Source: Actinobacillus vicugnae (GTDB taxonomy: Bacteria > Pseudomonadota > Gammaproteobacteria > Enterobacterales > Pasteurellaceae). Taken from it: 35,192 nt of DNA. A model generated the notes under the pieces. It saw nothing but the letters and a program-made list of their open reading frames with translations. It ran no database searches and had not been told where the DNA came from. Below are positions 9,331 to 16,762 of this stretch, in pieces. Every line of letters starts with the position of its first letter. Position 1 is the stretch's first letter. The stretch covers positions 1 to 35,192 of the forward strand of contig NZ_CABFJY010000015.1 of the NCBI RefSeq assembly GCF_901687125.1, in the 5' to 3' direction. Made by a program: the position numbers and the translations under genes.

Positions 9331-10050
9331 TTAGTCAAAATAAGCGTTTTCGAGCTGATCAGGTTGTTCAGCAGGTTTATTGGCAATCATCTCTTCAACT
9401 TCTGTTGTCAATTTAGCAATTGCATTGCGATAGGTGATCTCTAGTGTTTCAGTACTGGTTGCTATTACGCCTTGATCATTTAAGAATCCGTCATTTACAT
9501 CGTAAACCCAACCATGAATCGAAAGCTTTTTACCTCGGCTCCATGCCGAAGTTACAATTGAGCTACGCCCCAAATTATAAACTTGTTCCGCAACGTTTAA
9601 ACGAGTGAGCATATTCGCGCGTTGTTCAGGCGGGAGATTGCCGAGTAAGTAGCTATGCTTAAACCATAGATCACGAATATGTAAAAGCCAATTGCTGATC
9701 AAACCGTAATCCTCAACGTTTCCCATTGCAGCTTTAATACCACCACAATTGGTGTGCCCACAAATAATAATATGTTCGATCTCTAATACATCGACCGCAT
9801 ATTGCACCACAGAAAGGCAATTTAAGTCAGTGTGAATCACTAAGTTGGCTACATTACGGTGAACGAAGAGTTCGCCAGGACCTAAGCCTGTTAATTTTTC
9901 GGCGGGAACACGGCTATCAGAACAGCCAATCCAGAGATAATTAGGTTTTTGGTGTTCAGCAAGTTGTTTAAAGTAATCGGATTGCTCATCTTTCATGCGA
10001 GTTGCCCAAGCATGGTTATTGGCAAACAGTTGTTCAATCTGTTTCATCAT
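9331..10050 (-). CDS. can: Beta-class carbonic anhydrase (HICA-like)
   Basis: A 239-residue beta carbonic anhydrase that interconverts CO2 and bicarbonate. Zinc ligands are visible: Cys in [14 protein letters not shown], and His and Cys in ICGHTNCGG; Asp of CSDSR is the gating residue of type II enzymes. The [12 protein letters not shown] segment and the region around RSSIVTSAW closely resemble H. influenzae HICA, the allosteric bicarbonate-inhibited enzyme. The ATG at 10050 follows AAGGA by a short gap; a second ATG at 10047 gives HICA-like numbering (Cys42, Asp44). The C-terminus ([14 protein letters not shown]) is longer than HICA's. It is monocistronic, with its own terminator. Confidence 0.95.
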   Translation of the reverse strand: MMKQIEQLFANNHAWATRMKDEQSDYFKQLAEHQKPNYLWIGCSDSRVPAEKLTGLGPGELFVHRNVANLVIHTDLNCLSVVQYAVDVLEIEHIIICGHTNCGGIKAAMGNVEDYGLISNWLLHIRDLWFKHSYLLGNLPPEQRANMLTRLNVAEQVYNLGRSSIVTSAWSRGKKLSIHGWVYDVNDGFLNDQGVIATSTETLEITYRNAIAKLTTEVEEMIANKPAEQPDQLENAYFD

Positions 10051-10167
10051 GTTCCTTAAAGATTGTTATCAGATTGTTTGATTCTAACATAAAGACAATG
10101 AAAATAAACAAGCGGTTATTTTTCACCAATTTTTTACGACAAAAACAGCGAAAAACCAACCGCACTT

Positions 10168-11004
10168 CTACTCAAACACCTCAATCAACCAATCTGCCAC
10201 GGCGCGCACTTTTTGGGTGTGGCGGACATCTTCGTGCATTACCAAATAAAGAGGGGATTGGTAGCCATTGATTGATTCAATCTGGACAAACTCAGGATTT
10301 TTATTAGCAAAATAAGTAGGCAATAAACCAATACCGAGTTGTTGGACTACGGCTGATTTCAGCAGTTGGAAATCGTTGCAGGCAAAGCGGATCGATTTGC
10401 CGTTAAGCTGTTCGTTCAGCCATTGCTGATGTGAGCCAGTGAGATTTAGACTTAAATACTGCCACTGGCTTTCAGGCGTGCGGGTGAGGTAATCTCGGTG
10501 AGCGAACCAGCGGTATTCCATATCACGCAGGCGTTTTGCCACTAAATCGTTTTGCGTTGGCTGGGCGATACGCAGGGCGATGTCTGCTTGGCGTTGGTGC
10601 AAATTACTGATCCCTGTATCGCTGTGCAAAATCAAACGAATATGGCTAAAATGGCGATAAAATTCACTTAATTGCGGGGCAAGCACGCTGTGAGCCACAA
10701 AAGGCGGGGCGGAAAGCACCACTTCTGCCATTTGCTCGCTGGTGTCTTTGGCGGATTGTGTCAAACTCAAGATATTCAGCTGTAATTTCTTCGCTTCGTC
10801 ATAAATTTGACTGCCTTCATCGGTGAGCAAATAACGCTTGTTAATGCGATCAAATAAATGCAAATTCAGCTGTTTTTCTAACCGTTCGATCCGCCGAGAA
10901 ACCGTGCTATGTTCCACATTTAACGCGTTCGCCGCGGCGGTTAAGGTCTGTTTTTCCACCAGTAAGATGAAATAATGTAAGTCGTTCCAATCAAGGTTAT
11001 TCAT
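10168..11004 (-). CDS. LysR family transcriptional regulator
   Basis: 278 residues with an N-terminal winged helix-turn-helix (DLHYFILLVEKQTLTAAANALNV then EHSTVSRRIERLEKQL) and a C-terminal periplasmic-binding-like effector domain (from about residue 90). It is slightly short for the family (usually about 300). Transcription is divergent from the FrnE-like gene. A perfect ATTGT-N10-ACAAT LysR box lies 7 bp upstream of its start codon, so it probably controls itself and a neighbour. A related site precedes the tautomerase gene 4 kb away. The ligand is unknown; the neighbouring tautomerase and MBL hydrolase suggest a small organic compound. Confidence 0.9.
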   Translation of the reverse strand: MNNLDWNDLHYFILLVEKQTLTAAANALNVEHSTVSRRIERLEKQLNLHLFDRINKRYLLTDEGSQIYDEAKKLQLNILSLTQSAKDTSEQMAEVVLSAPPFVAHSVLAPQLSEFYRHFSHIRLILHSDTGISNLHQRQADIALRIAQPTQNDLVAKRLRDMEYRWFAHRDYLTRTPESQWQYLSLNLTGSHQQWLNEQLNGKSIRFACNDFQLLKSAVVQQLGIGLLPTYFANKNPEFVQIESINGYQSPLYLVMHEDVRHTQKVRAVADWLIEVFE

Positions 11005-11010
11005 TTTTCT

Positions 11011-11030
11011 ATTGTGCGTAAATAAACAAT
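11011..11030. promoter_or_regulatory. LysR-type operator (ATTGT-N10-ACAAT)
   Basis: ATTGT at 11011-11015 and ACAAT at 11026-11030 are perfect inverted halves spaced by 10 bp, containing the classic T-N11-A pattern. The site lies in the divergent region between the LysR gene and the FrnE-like gene. The bases at 11011-11024 recur with one mismatch at 14994-15007. Confidence 0.65.
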
Positions 11031-11109
11031 GCTGTGCATTTTAAGCCTTTTAATGCACGAAAACAATCCATAAAATGACCGCACTTTACATCCCTAAATC
11101 CCCCTTAGT

Positions 11110-11128
11110 CCCCCTTTTGCAAAGGGGG
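11110..11128. repeat. GC-rich intergenic hairpin
   Basis: CCCCCTTT-TGC-AAAGGGGG is preceded by a partial repeat of its left arm (CCCCCTTAGT). It sits 20 bp upstream of the FrnE-like start codon and could form in the 5' leader. Its composition is unlike the AT-rich surroundings. It resembles dispersed palindromic intergenic repeats, but only one copy is in the window. Confidence 0.5.
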
Positions 11129-11147
11129 AAATGACTTGGAGCGAAAA

Positions 11148-11786
11148 ATGAACAAAATCAAAATTGAAATGTATTCCGATTATGCTTGCCCGTTTTGCTA
11201 TATCGGCAAGCGTTATTTAGAACAAGCCCTTGAGCAATTTGCAGGGCGTAATGAAGTGGAAATTGTGCATAAAGCCTACGAGCTTTATCCCACAATGAGC
11301 GAGGAAGTAACTAGCACCACGCAAGGGCGCATTGAGTGGAAATACCACAAAACCCCAGAAGCGGCGATGGAAATGATTCGTGGTATCGAACAAAAAGCGG
11401 CAGGTGCAGGCTTGGCAATGAACTATGAAAAGGTGCAAAACACCAACACCTTCACCGCTCACCGTTTAACCAAATTTGCCGAAAGCAAAGGCAAAGGTGC
11501 GGAAATGAATGAGCGTTTATTCAAGGCTTATTTTACCGACAACCTACCACTCGCCAACCGTGCCACCTTATTGCAATGTGCGGAAGATGTGGGCTTAAAC
11601 CTTGCGGAAGTTACCGCTTTTTTAAATAGCGACGTTCTAAGCGAAAGCGTACGAGCAGACGAACAACAAGCCAAACACATCGGTGTGCAAGCTGTCCCAT
11701 TTTTTGTGATTAACGATGAAATTGCGGTAGCAGGTTCACAGCCGCCCGCACAGTTTTTGGCGTTGTTGGAAAGCATAAAAGGCTAA
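11148..11786 (+). CDS. DsbA-family (FrnE-like) thiol oxidoreductase
   Basis: 212 residues with a thioredoxin-like fold and DsbA helical insertion. The active site CPFC is at residues 14-17 (SDYACPFCYIGKRYLE) and the cis-proline loop is GVQAVPFFVI near the C-terminus. No signal peptide is present, so the protein is cytoplasmic, unlike DsbA. FrnE relatives act as disulfide or isomerase enzymes and are linked to oxidative stress. The ATG at 11148 has GGAG six bases upstream; a TTG at 11136 is less likely. Transcription is divergent from the LysR gene. An H. influenzae-type uptake signal (11796-11804) lies just after the stop. Confidence 0.88.
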   Translation: MNKIKIEMYSDYACPFCYIGKRYLEQALEQFAGRNEVEIVHKAYELYPTMSEEVTSTTQGRIEWKYHKTPEAAMEMIRGIEQKAAGAGLAMNYEKVQNTNTFTAHRLTKFAESKGKGAEMNERLFKAYFTDNLPLANRATLLQCAEDVGLNLAEVTAFLNSDVLSESVRADEQQAKHIGVQAVPFFVINDEIAVAGSQPPAQFLALLESIKG

Positions 11787-11867
11787 ATTCATAAAAAGTG
11801 CGGTGTGAAATTGCAGAGTTTTGTTGATCGTAAAAATTTGGTGAAAAATAACCGCTTGTAGGTAATT

Positions 11868-11903
11868 AAAACCGTCTGAAAAGTGATTTTTAGGCGGTTT
11901 TTT
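11868..11903 (+). terminator. Terminator after the FrnE-like gene
   Basis: AAAACCGTCTGAAAA (11868-11882) pairs with TTTTTAGGCGGTTTT (11887-11901), including two G-U pairs, around a GTGA loop, followed by T residues. It separates the FrnE gene from the palindrome array that begins at 11905. Confidence 0.85.
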
Positions 11904-11904
11904 A

Positions 11905-12000
11905 TTTTCACTATAATGAAAATAAATCAATTTTACTATTTACTTTGCATTATAATGAAAATAAGCCTAATATTAGGCTCAAATTAACTTATAATGCAAA
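11905..12000. promoter_or_regulatory. Three phased 18-bp palindromes before the DUF4143 ATPase gene
   Basis: Sites at 11905-11922, 11944-11961 and 11983-12000 start exactly 39 bp apart. They follow the symmetric consensus TTTTCATTATAATGAAAA. The first two have one deviation from it; the third keeps only its right half well. Each contains TATAAT, a perfect -10 box, so a protein on the site would cover the promoter. A separate perfect palindrome AGCCTAATATTAGGCT is at 11964-11979, between sites 2 and 3. The array probably forms the operator/promoter region of the ATPase gene at 12005. Confidence 0.7.
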
Positions 12001-12004
12001 TACT

Positions 12005-13198
12005 ATGATAGAACGTCCTTTATATATCGAAAAGCTCAAAAAATTCCAAGATAGCGAATTTATCAAGGTGATCACAGGGGTACGCCGTTGTGGCAAGACT
12101 TTTGTGCTGGATATGTTCCGCCAACACTTGCTTGGCTCAGGTATTCAGCCTGCACAAATTGTGTTTGTGAATTTTGAATCAATGCAATACCGCAGTTTAC
12201 GAACGGCAACGGCATTGTATGACTATGTAATGGCACAAGCCTTGCCTAATCAGAAAATGTATCTGTTTTTTGATGAAATTCAGCGAGTGGAACAGTGGGA
12301 AGATACAATAAATAGCTTCCGTTTGGATCTCAATGCGGATATTTATCTTTCTGGCTCCAATTCTTCGTTACTTTCGGGCGAGCTGGCTACGCTGTTAGTC
12401 GGACGAATGGTGGAAATCCCGATTTATCCGCTTTCTTTTCAAGAATATCTGCAATTTAAGCAATTTAGTGGCATTCCTGATCAGCTTTTCTCTGAATATG
12501 TGGAAAAAGGCGGCTTTCCTGCAGCAGTGTTAGTGAATGATGATGAAGTGCGGCATACCATTTTAGATGGCATTTTTAATTCAATTTTGCTTAAAGATGT
12601 GAGCGAGCGGGCAAATTTACGCAATGACGGTGTACTGGGGCGGTTGGCTTCCTTTTTGTTGAGTGAAGTGGGTAATAGCATTTCCATTAACAGCATTGTC
12701 GGCACGCTGAAAAACGAAGGCACGGCGGTGAGTAACAATGCGGTAGCAAAATATGTGGATTTGCTCAACCAAGCCTATATTTTTTATGAAGCCAAGCGTT
12801 ACGACTTACGCGGCAAAGCCCATTTGCGTTCGCAAGCCAAATACTACACCGTGGACACTGGCTTGCGAAATGCCACGCTAAATAAATCTTATCGTGATAA
12901 TTTTGGTCATCAAATTGAAAATATCGTGTTTATCGAGCTTAAACGCCGAGGTTATCAAGTGGATGTCGGCACTTATGACAATAAAGAAATTGATTTTATT
13001 GCTAAAAAAGGCAGTGAAATCCGTTATTTCCAAGTAGCAATGCAACTGCCAATGGATAATAACCGTGAAATCGGCAACTTGATTCATCTGCCTGATAACT
13101 ACCAAAAAACCGTCATCACCGCCAACCGAATGGACGTAGGCGAAGTACAAGGTGTGGAAATTGTGCATATTGTGGATTGGTTATTGGGGGCTAAATGA
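12005..13198 (+). CDS. AAA_14 / DUF4143 ATPase
   Basis: 397 residues in two parts. The N-terminal AAA_14 ATPase has Walker A GVRRCGKT at 25-32, Walker B YLFFDEIQRVEQWE and sensor-like YLSGSNSSLLSGELATLL. The C-terminal DUF4143 domain looks PD-(D/E)xK-like (GHQIENIVFIELKRRGYQVD, then KEIDFIAKK and YFQVAMQ), although a canonical ExK lysine is not obvious. Proteins of this type are common and patchily distributed; their function is unknown, with a nuclease or toxin-like role suspected. No Shine-Dalgarno sequence precedes the ATG, which lies five bases after palindrome 3. An in-frame TTG at 11945 is the alternative start. It converges on the PIN/AAA operon and shares its operator type. Confidence 0.85.
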   Translation: MIERPLYIEKLKKFQDSEFIKVITGVRRCGKTFVLDMFRQHLLGSGIQPAQIVFVNFESMQYRSLRTATALYDYVMAQALPNQKMYLFFDEIQRVEQWEDTINSFRLDLNADIYLSGSNSSLLSGELATLLVGRMVEIPIYPLSFQEYLQFKQFSGIPDQLFSEYVEKGGFPAAVLVNDDEVRHTILDGIFNSILLKDVSERANLRNDGVLGRLASFLLSEVGNSISINSIVGTLKNEGTAVSNNAVAKYVDLLNQAYIFYEAKRYDLRGKAHLRSQAKYYTVDTGLRNATLNKSYRDNFGHQIENIVFIELKRRGYQVDVGTYDNKEIDFIAKKGSEIRYFQVAMQLPMDNNREIGNLIHLPDNYQKTVITANRMDVGEVQGVEIVHIVDWLLGAK

Positions 13199-13204
13199 TT
13201 AAAA

Positions 13205-13232
13205 AAGCCGTTTGACTAAGTTCAAACGGCTT
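13205..13232. terminator. Bidirectional terminator between DUF4143 ATPase and PIN genes
   Basis: AAGCCGTTTGA (13205-13215) and TCAAACGGCTT (13222-13232) form an 11-bp stem. A T-rich tract follows on the plus strand and an A-tract (13201-13206) precedes it, so it can end transcription from both convergent units. Confidence 0.88.
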
Positions 13233-13236
13233 ATTT

Positions 13237-13683
13237 TTATTTTGTTGCAAGCATTTGTTTATGTAAATCTTCAATTTTAGCAATATCACTATCTTTAGAT
13301 AAAATTTCCAATCCATTAACAAAAGCTACTGCATAATGAAACATATCAAATTTACGTTTTTCTAGATTTTTAGGTATTCCATTCAACTTAGCTTGATAAC
13401 TATCAAAACGATATAAATCACGAGCTAAATCAGCGGATGCTTTGTTAATATCCAAAGATTCAAATTGTTCTAATGCCGCATTAATCTTCTGTAATTTTTC
13501 GGTATTTTGCCAATCAACGCCACGCAAAACTTCATAACGAATCAATGGCGTTAAGGCAAAATAAGTATCTTCTTGTGCTAATTTTTTAGCTAAATCTTCT
13601 AATACTTCTTTTCGTTTAGTTTCATCACTTTCTTCATCAGCTAAGTAAACTAAATAATTGGTATCTAATAAATACTTTGCCAT
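13237..13683 (-). CDS. PIN-domain ribonuclease-like protein
   Basis: 148 residues with the layout of a PIN nuclease. Candidate metal-binding acids are Asp7 (YLLDTNYLVYLAD), Glu51 (LIRYEVLRG), Asp113 (KFDMFHYAVAF) and Asp131/Asp133 (EILSKDSDI). PIN proteins cleave RNA and are the toxin half of VapBC systems. Here there is no small VapB-like antitoxin; the partner is an AAA ATPase. The start codon overlaps the ATPase stop as TAATG, so translation is coupled and a stoichiometric complex is plausible. It converges on the DUF4143 gene. The PIN fold call is confident; the biological role is not. Confidence 0.85.
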   Translation of the reverse strand: MAKYLLDTNYLVYLADEESDETKRKEVLEDLAKKLAQEDTYFALTPLIRYEVLRGVDWQNTEKLQKINAALEQFESLDINKASADLARDLYRFDSYQAKLNGIPKNLEKRKFDMFHYAVAFVNGLEILSKDSDIAKIEDLHKQMLATK

Positions 13684-14831
13684 TATTTAGCCCCTTTTGC
13701 TAATTCGGCTTGAACCAATGCTAATAATGCTTTTTTCGCTTTTTGTTGCGATTCATCTTCAATACGATCAATTTTGAGTTTATTCAAATTCACATTAAAG
13801 GCTTCATTGAGCAAATCAATAAAAGAAGCATTATTCGGATAAGGAATAGGTTTGCCGTAAACCACGCCATCATCTTCACGTTGTAAACGATAGGCTTCAC
13901 CGTCTTCCAGTTGGCTAATCACTAATGATGAATGCGTCGTAATATAAAAAGTCGTATTCGGGAATAATTCTTTTAATAGTGGAATAATTTTGACTTGCCA
14001 TTCATTGTGTAAATGGCTTTCAATTTCATCAATCAACACCACGCCACGCACATTGGCAATTTGTACTTCATTGGTAAAATAGCTATATCCAGCAATAATA
14101 GATTGAATCATTTTTAAGATAGAAGTAAAACCGCTTGATAATTCGGAAAGCTCGCGTTTTTGATTTTCAATTTTAATAAATACACGATTATCCCCTGAAA
14201 TTTCTAAAAATTCATTATCAATACGTTGATCGATTTTATTGAGCAATAATAATAAAGTTTTAATTTCAATTTCACGGTTATCTTCTTTAGCTTGATATGG
14301 ATTAGCAGATTGAGCTCGTTGGATAATCCATTCTTGAATATTTACGTTTTCACTTAGTGTTTTAAAACTATAACTAGAATTAAATATAGAAAATAATCTA
14401 TGTAAATAATTTTCACTTCTTTCTTTACTATTGCCTAATTTCTGTATATTTGAATTTTGTTCTTCAATATTACTACGATTTTGTGCAGGTATATAAATAA
14501 TAGGTAAGCTATTTTCAACATTAAGCAGAAATTCTGAATTTTTACGTAAGCGAAAATCATCTTTAATATCAATTTTCTCATTAATACTTACAATATTTGA
14601 TGATTTAAAAGGAATTTTTGTAGTATAAAACCAACCTTCTTTTTGTCGCATTTGTTTATTTGCTAGTAAGAGTAACGTAAACAAACTTTCCAAAAACTTT
14701 GTTTTTCCCACGCCATTTTCCCCAATTAGCGTATATACACGCTGATTAGGTTGGAAATCTACTTCAATCGTTCCTACACCTTTCACTTGCTCAAAGCGTA
14801 GTTTGCCATTAGTAAAAAGTTCATTCGCCAT
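13683..14831 (-). CDS. AAA family (OLD/ABC-like) ATPase
   Basis: 382 residues. Walker A is GENGVGKT (37-44), an ABC-like signature lies in SELSSGFTSILKMIQ, Walker B is VVLIDEIESHLHNEWQ and the switch histidine is in YITTHSSLVISQLEDG. This matches the AAA_15/AAA_21 group found in OLD nucleases, Septu PtuA and PARIS AriA, but no TOPRIM or other nuclease domain is fused. The 1-bp overlap with the PIN gene suggests the PIN protein is its effector. A TATAAT (minus strand, 14871-14876) inside a TTTNCATTATAATGNAAA-type palindrome sits about 40 bp upstream of the ATG. By eye the gene is AT-rich compared with its neighbours, in keeping with acquired DNA. Confidence 0.85.
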   Translation of the reverse strand: MANELFTNGKLRFEQVKGVGTIEVDFQPNQRVYTLIGENGVGKTKFLESLFTLLLLANKQMRQKEGWFYTTKIPFKSSNIVSINEKIDIKDDFRLRKNSEFLLNVENSLPIIYIPAQNRSNIEEQNSNIQKLGNSKERSENYLHRLFSIFNSSYSFKTLSENVNIQEWIIQRAQSANPYQAKEDNREIEIKTLLLLLNKIDQRIDNEFLEISGDNRVFIKIENQKRELSELSSGFTSILKMIQSIIAGYSYFTNEVQIANVRGVVLIDEIESHLHNEWQVKIIPLLKELFPNTTFYITTHSSLVISQLEDGEAYRLQREDDGVVYGKPIPYPNNASFIDLLNEAFNVNLNKLKIDRIEDESQQKAKKALLALVQAELAKGAK

Positions 14832-14865
14832 TTTTCTGCCTATCTTTAGCTACGTTTTTTGTCTT

Positions 14866-14977
14866 TGTGCATTATAAGGAAAATCAAACAAAATTGCTAT
14901 TTTTAACTACAAGGAAAGCATTTTCATCATAATGAAAATTAGTCGATTTTTTCCTTTAATTTGCATTGTAATGAAAA
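14866..14977. promoter_or_regulatory. Second cluster of three TTTTCATTATAATGAAAA-type palindromes
   Basis: Sites lie at 14866-14883 (two deviations), 14921-14938 (one deviation) and 14960-14977 (one deviation). The last two are 39 bp apart, the same spacing as in the 11905 cluster. The stretch 14921-14980 aligns without gaps to 11905-11964 at 48 of 60 positions. The first site supplies a -10 box (TATAAT, minus strand) for the AAA-PIN operon. Confidence 0.7.
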
Positions 14978-14993
14978 TTAATTGACTGATTCC

Positions 14994-15013
14994 ATTGTGC
15001 ATAAATACCCATT
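14994..15013. promoter_or_regulatory. LysR-box-like site upstream of the tautomerase gene
   Basis: ATTGTGC-A-TAAATA (14994-15007) matches the left 14 bp of the perfect LysR box at 11011 with one mismatch. The right half is degenerate (CCATT against ACAAT). It lies about 85-100 bp before the tautomerase start and is a candidate activator site for the same LysR protein. Confidence 0.45.
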
Positions 15014-15095
15014 TATTGCGAATTTTATCCCTATTATTGTGTGGAAACTGTCAGTAGAATACGCTCAAATTGAGTTACTTATAGAGGAAAAAATT

Positions 15096-15509
15096 ATGCC
15101 AGTATTTAATGCACACGTTGCAAAAGGGAAATTATCGAAAGAGCAGAAACAAGGGTTAGCTGATGCGTTTGTGTTGGCAATTCACGATGCACTAAATGCC
15201 CCGATGGACGATCAATTTGTGATTATCAATGAACTTTCGGAAGAAAACTTGTTTATTCACCCAACCTTTCCGAATATGCAACGCACCGATAAGCGTATGG
15301 TGGTAACCGTTGATGTGAGTACCACTCGCACCTTGGAAGAAAAACGTAAATTGACCGAATTGGTGACGAAATATGCGGTGGAAAAAGCAGGAATTGGACA
15401 AGATGACATTGCTTTGCTCATTTACGCATTGCCGTTAGAAAATATGAGCTTTGGTGGCGGTAAATTAATGCCTGATGATGCCGAAGCAATGGCGAAAAGA
15501 ATACGTTAG
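15096..15509 (+). CDS. Tautomerase-family protein
   Basis: 137 residues starting MPVFNAHVAKGKLS. Pro2 becomes the N-terminal catalytic proline of the 4-oxalocrotonate tautomerase superfamily after Met removal. The length suggests a two-unit member like the cis-CaaD/Tautomerase_3 group rather than the 60-residue 4-OT type. The second repeat-like unit starts near RMVVTVDVSTTRTLEEKRKL. The ATG at 15096 is chosen because GAGG (15084-15087) precedes it and because the catalytic proline must follow Met; the frame stays open upstream to 14982 without support. It is 27 bp before the MBL gene and probably in one operon with it. Confidence 0.82.
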   Translation: MPVFNAHVAKGKLSKEQKQGLADAFVLAIHDALNAPMDDQFVIINELSEENLFIHPTFPNMQRTDKRMVVTVDVSTTRTLEEKRKLTELVTKYAVEKAGIGQDDIALLIYALPLENMSFGGGKLMPDDAEAMAKRIR

Positions 15510-15536
15510 GAATGCAATATTGATGAGGAATAAAAA

Positions 15537-16553
15537 ATGAAGAAAACGATTTTAACTACATTGCTAGCAGCCGCACTTGGTTTGGCGAACTTGCCGACTC
15601 AAGCGCAGCCGACGCATACTCCTGCTAAAAATCCTGTGCCGATGCAATTAACCCAAGTGCCGGGTTATTTCCGCGTAATGGTGGGCGATATTGAAGTGAC
15701 CGCACTTTATGACGGTTGGGGCTTGATTGACACCGAAATGTTTGCCAACTATACCGATTTATCAGCGGAAGAATTAGAGGCGATTTTAAATCACGAATTT
15801 GCCCCACGTTCAAAGCACGGCGGTGTGGAAGGGGCGATTAACGCCTTTTTAATCAACACAGGCGATAACCTGATTTTGATTGATGCGGGTAAAGGCGAAG
15901 CACAAATTCCAAAATTTATGGAAGAAAACGGCTTATTAGTGAAAAGCCTTGAAGCAGCAGGCTACAAGCCAGAGCAAATCGACATCATTCTGTCAACCCA
16001 TATGCACGCCGACCATTTCAGTGGCGTAACGGTGAATGGCGAAATGGTGTTCCCGAATGCGACAATCTATTTGCCAAACCAAGAAAAAGGCTTTTGGTTA
16101 GATATGCCAATGGAACAAGTGCCAGAGCCAGCGAAACCTTTTGTGCAATGGGCAAGAGAAGCGGCTGCACCTTATTTGAAAGCTGATCGTGTGAAATTCT
16201 ACGACTCGGGCGATGAAGTGATCCCGAATGTGAAATCCATTCCATTGTTCGGGCATACCCCAGGACATAGCGGTTTTGAGTTTGAATCCAAAGGCGAAAA
16301 CCTACTTGTGTGGGGCGATGTAATGCACAGCCATTCCATTCAAATGAATCACCCCGCAGTTGCGGTGGAATTTGACACCGATGCCAACGCCGCGCGCGAA
16401 ACACGTTTGACGATGTTGCCTAAAATTGCGGAACGTAAAATCTTGGTGGCAGGTGCGCACTTACCGTTCCCAGGTATCGGACATATCCGTGCGGAAAAAG
16501 AGGGAAGCTATCGTTGGATTCCGATTGAATATCGTTTAATTGAGAAGAAATAA
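15537..16553 (+). CDS. Exported metallo-beta-lactamase-fold hydrolase
   Basis: 338 residues. An N-terminal Sec signal peptide (MKKTILTTLLAAALGLANL, cleavage probably after TQAQ) points to the periplasm. The zinc motif HMHADH is at 155-160 (ILSTHMHADHFSG). Further ligands fall in PLFGHTPGHSGF, LVWGDVMHSH and VAGAHLPFPG. The overall pattern resembles lactonase/AttM-like and other MBL hydrolases, so a lactone or ester substrate is possible but unproven. It follows the tautomerase gene closely, which suggests a common catabolic or detoxification route under the LysR regulator. An H. influenzae-type uptake signal is embedded in its 5' part (15699-15707). Confidence 0.87.
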   Translation: MKKTILTTLLAAALGLANLPTQAQPTHTPAKNPVPMQLTQVPGYFRVMVGDIEVTALYDGWGLIDTEMFANYTDLSAEELEAILNHEFAPRSKHGGVEGAINAFLINTGDNLILIDAGKGEAQIPKFMEENGLLVKSLEAAGYKPEQIDIILSTHMHADHFSGVTVNGEMVFPNATIYLPNQEKGFWLDMPMEQVPEPAKPFVQWAREAAAPYLKADRVKFYDSGDEVIPNVKSIPLFGHTPGHSGFEFESKGENLLVWGDVMHSHSIQMNHPAVAVEFDTDANAARETRLTMLPKIAERKILVAGAHLPFPGIGHIRAEKEGSYRWIPIEYRLIEKK

Positions 16554-16566
16554 GCTAACCTAAAGT

Positions 16567-16602
16567 ACGGTCGTATTTTTATAAGGATGTGTGACCGTTT
16601 TT
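16567..16602 (+). terminator. Possible terminator after the MBL gene
   Basis: ACGGTC (16567-16572) and GACCGT (16593-16598) bracket a 20-nt loop and are followed by a T-run. The stem is short, so this is tentative. The rest of 16603-16703 shows nothing recognisable. Confidence 0.45.
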
Positions 16603-16703
16603 TATGTGCTAATTACTCTATTTTTATCTCGTATGACTATTTATCAACTAAGGCAAGTTACTTCACATTAATATCAATAAAGGAGAATGCTTAGACCTAA
16701 AAT

Positions 16704-16739
16704 AAAAAAATCCTCGTGGTTAAAAAACTCATGAGGATT
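16704..16739 (-). terminator. Terminator of cspD
   Basis: AATCCTC (16709-16715) and GAGGATT (16733-16739) form the stem; on the minus strand a seven-residue T-tract (16704-16710) follows. It lies 23 bp past the cspD stop. Confidence 0.75.
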
Positions 16740-16762
16740 GTAATAAAATCTTTGTTGTTGCG

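Noticed and set aside
11905-12000. CRISPR-like array from the regularly spaced repeats
   Set aside because: Only three 18-bp sites with 21-bp spacers, the last one degenerate. No cas genes are present, and the sites overlap promoters of adjacent genes; operator or border repeats fit better.
13237-13683. VapC of a classical VapBC toxin-antitoxin pair
   Set aside because: No small VapB-like DNA-binding antitoxin is adjacent; the coupled upstream gene is a 382-residue ATPase.
14982-15095. N-terminal extension of the tautomerase
   Set aside because: The catalytic proline must be residue 2, and GAGG precedes the ATG at 15096. The upstream region instead holds the promoter and LysR-like site.
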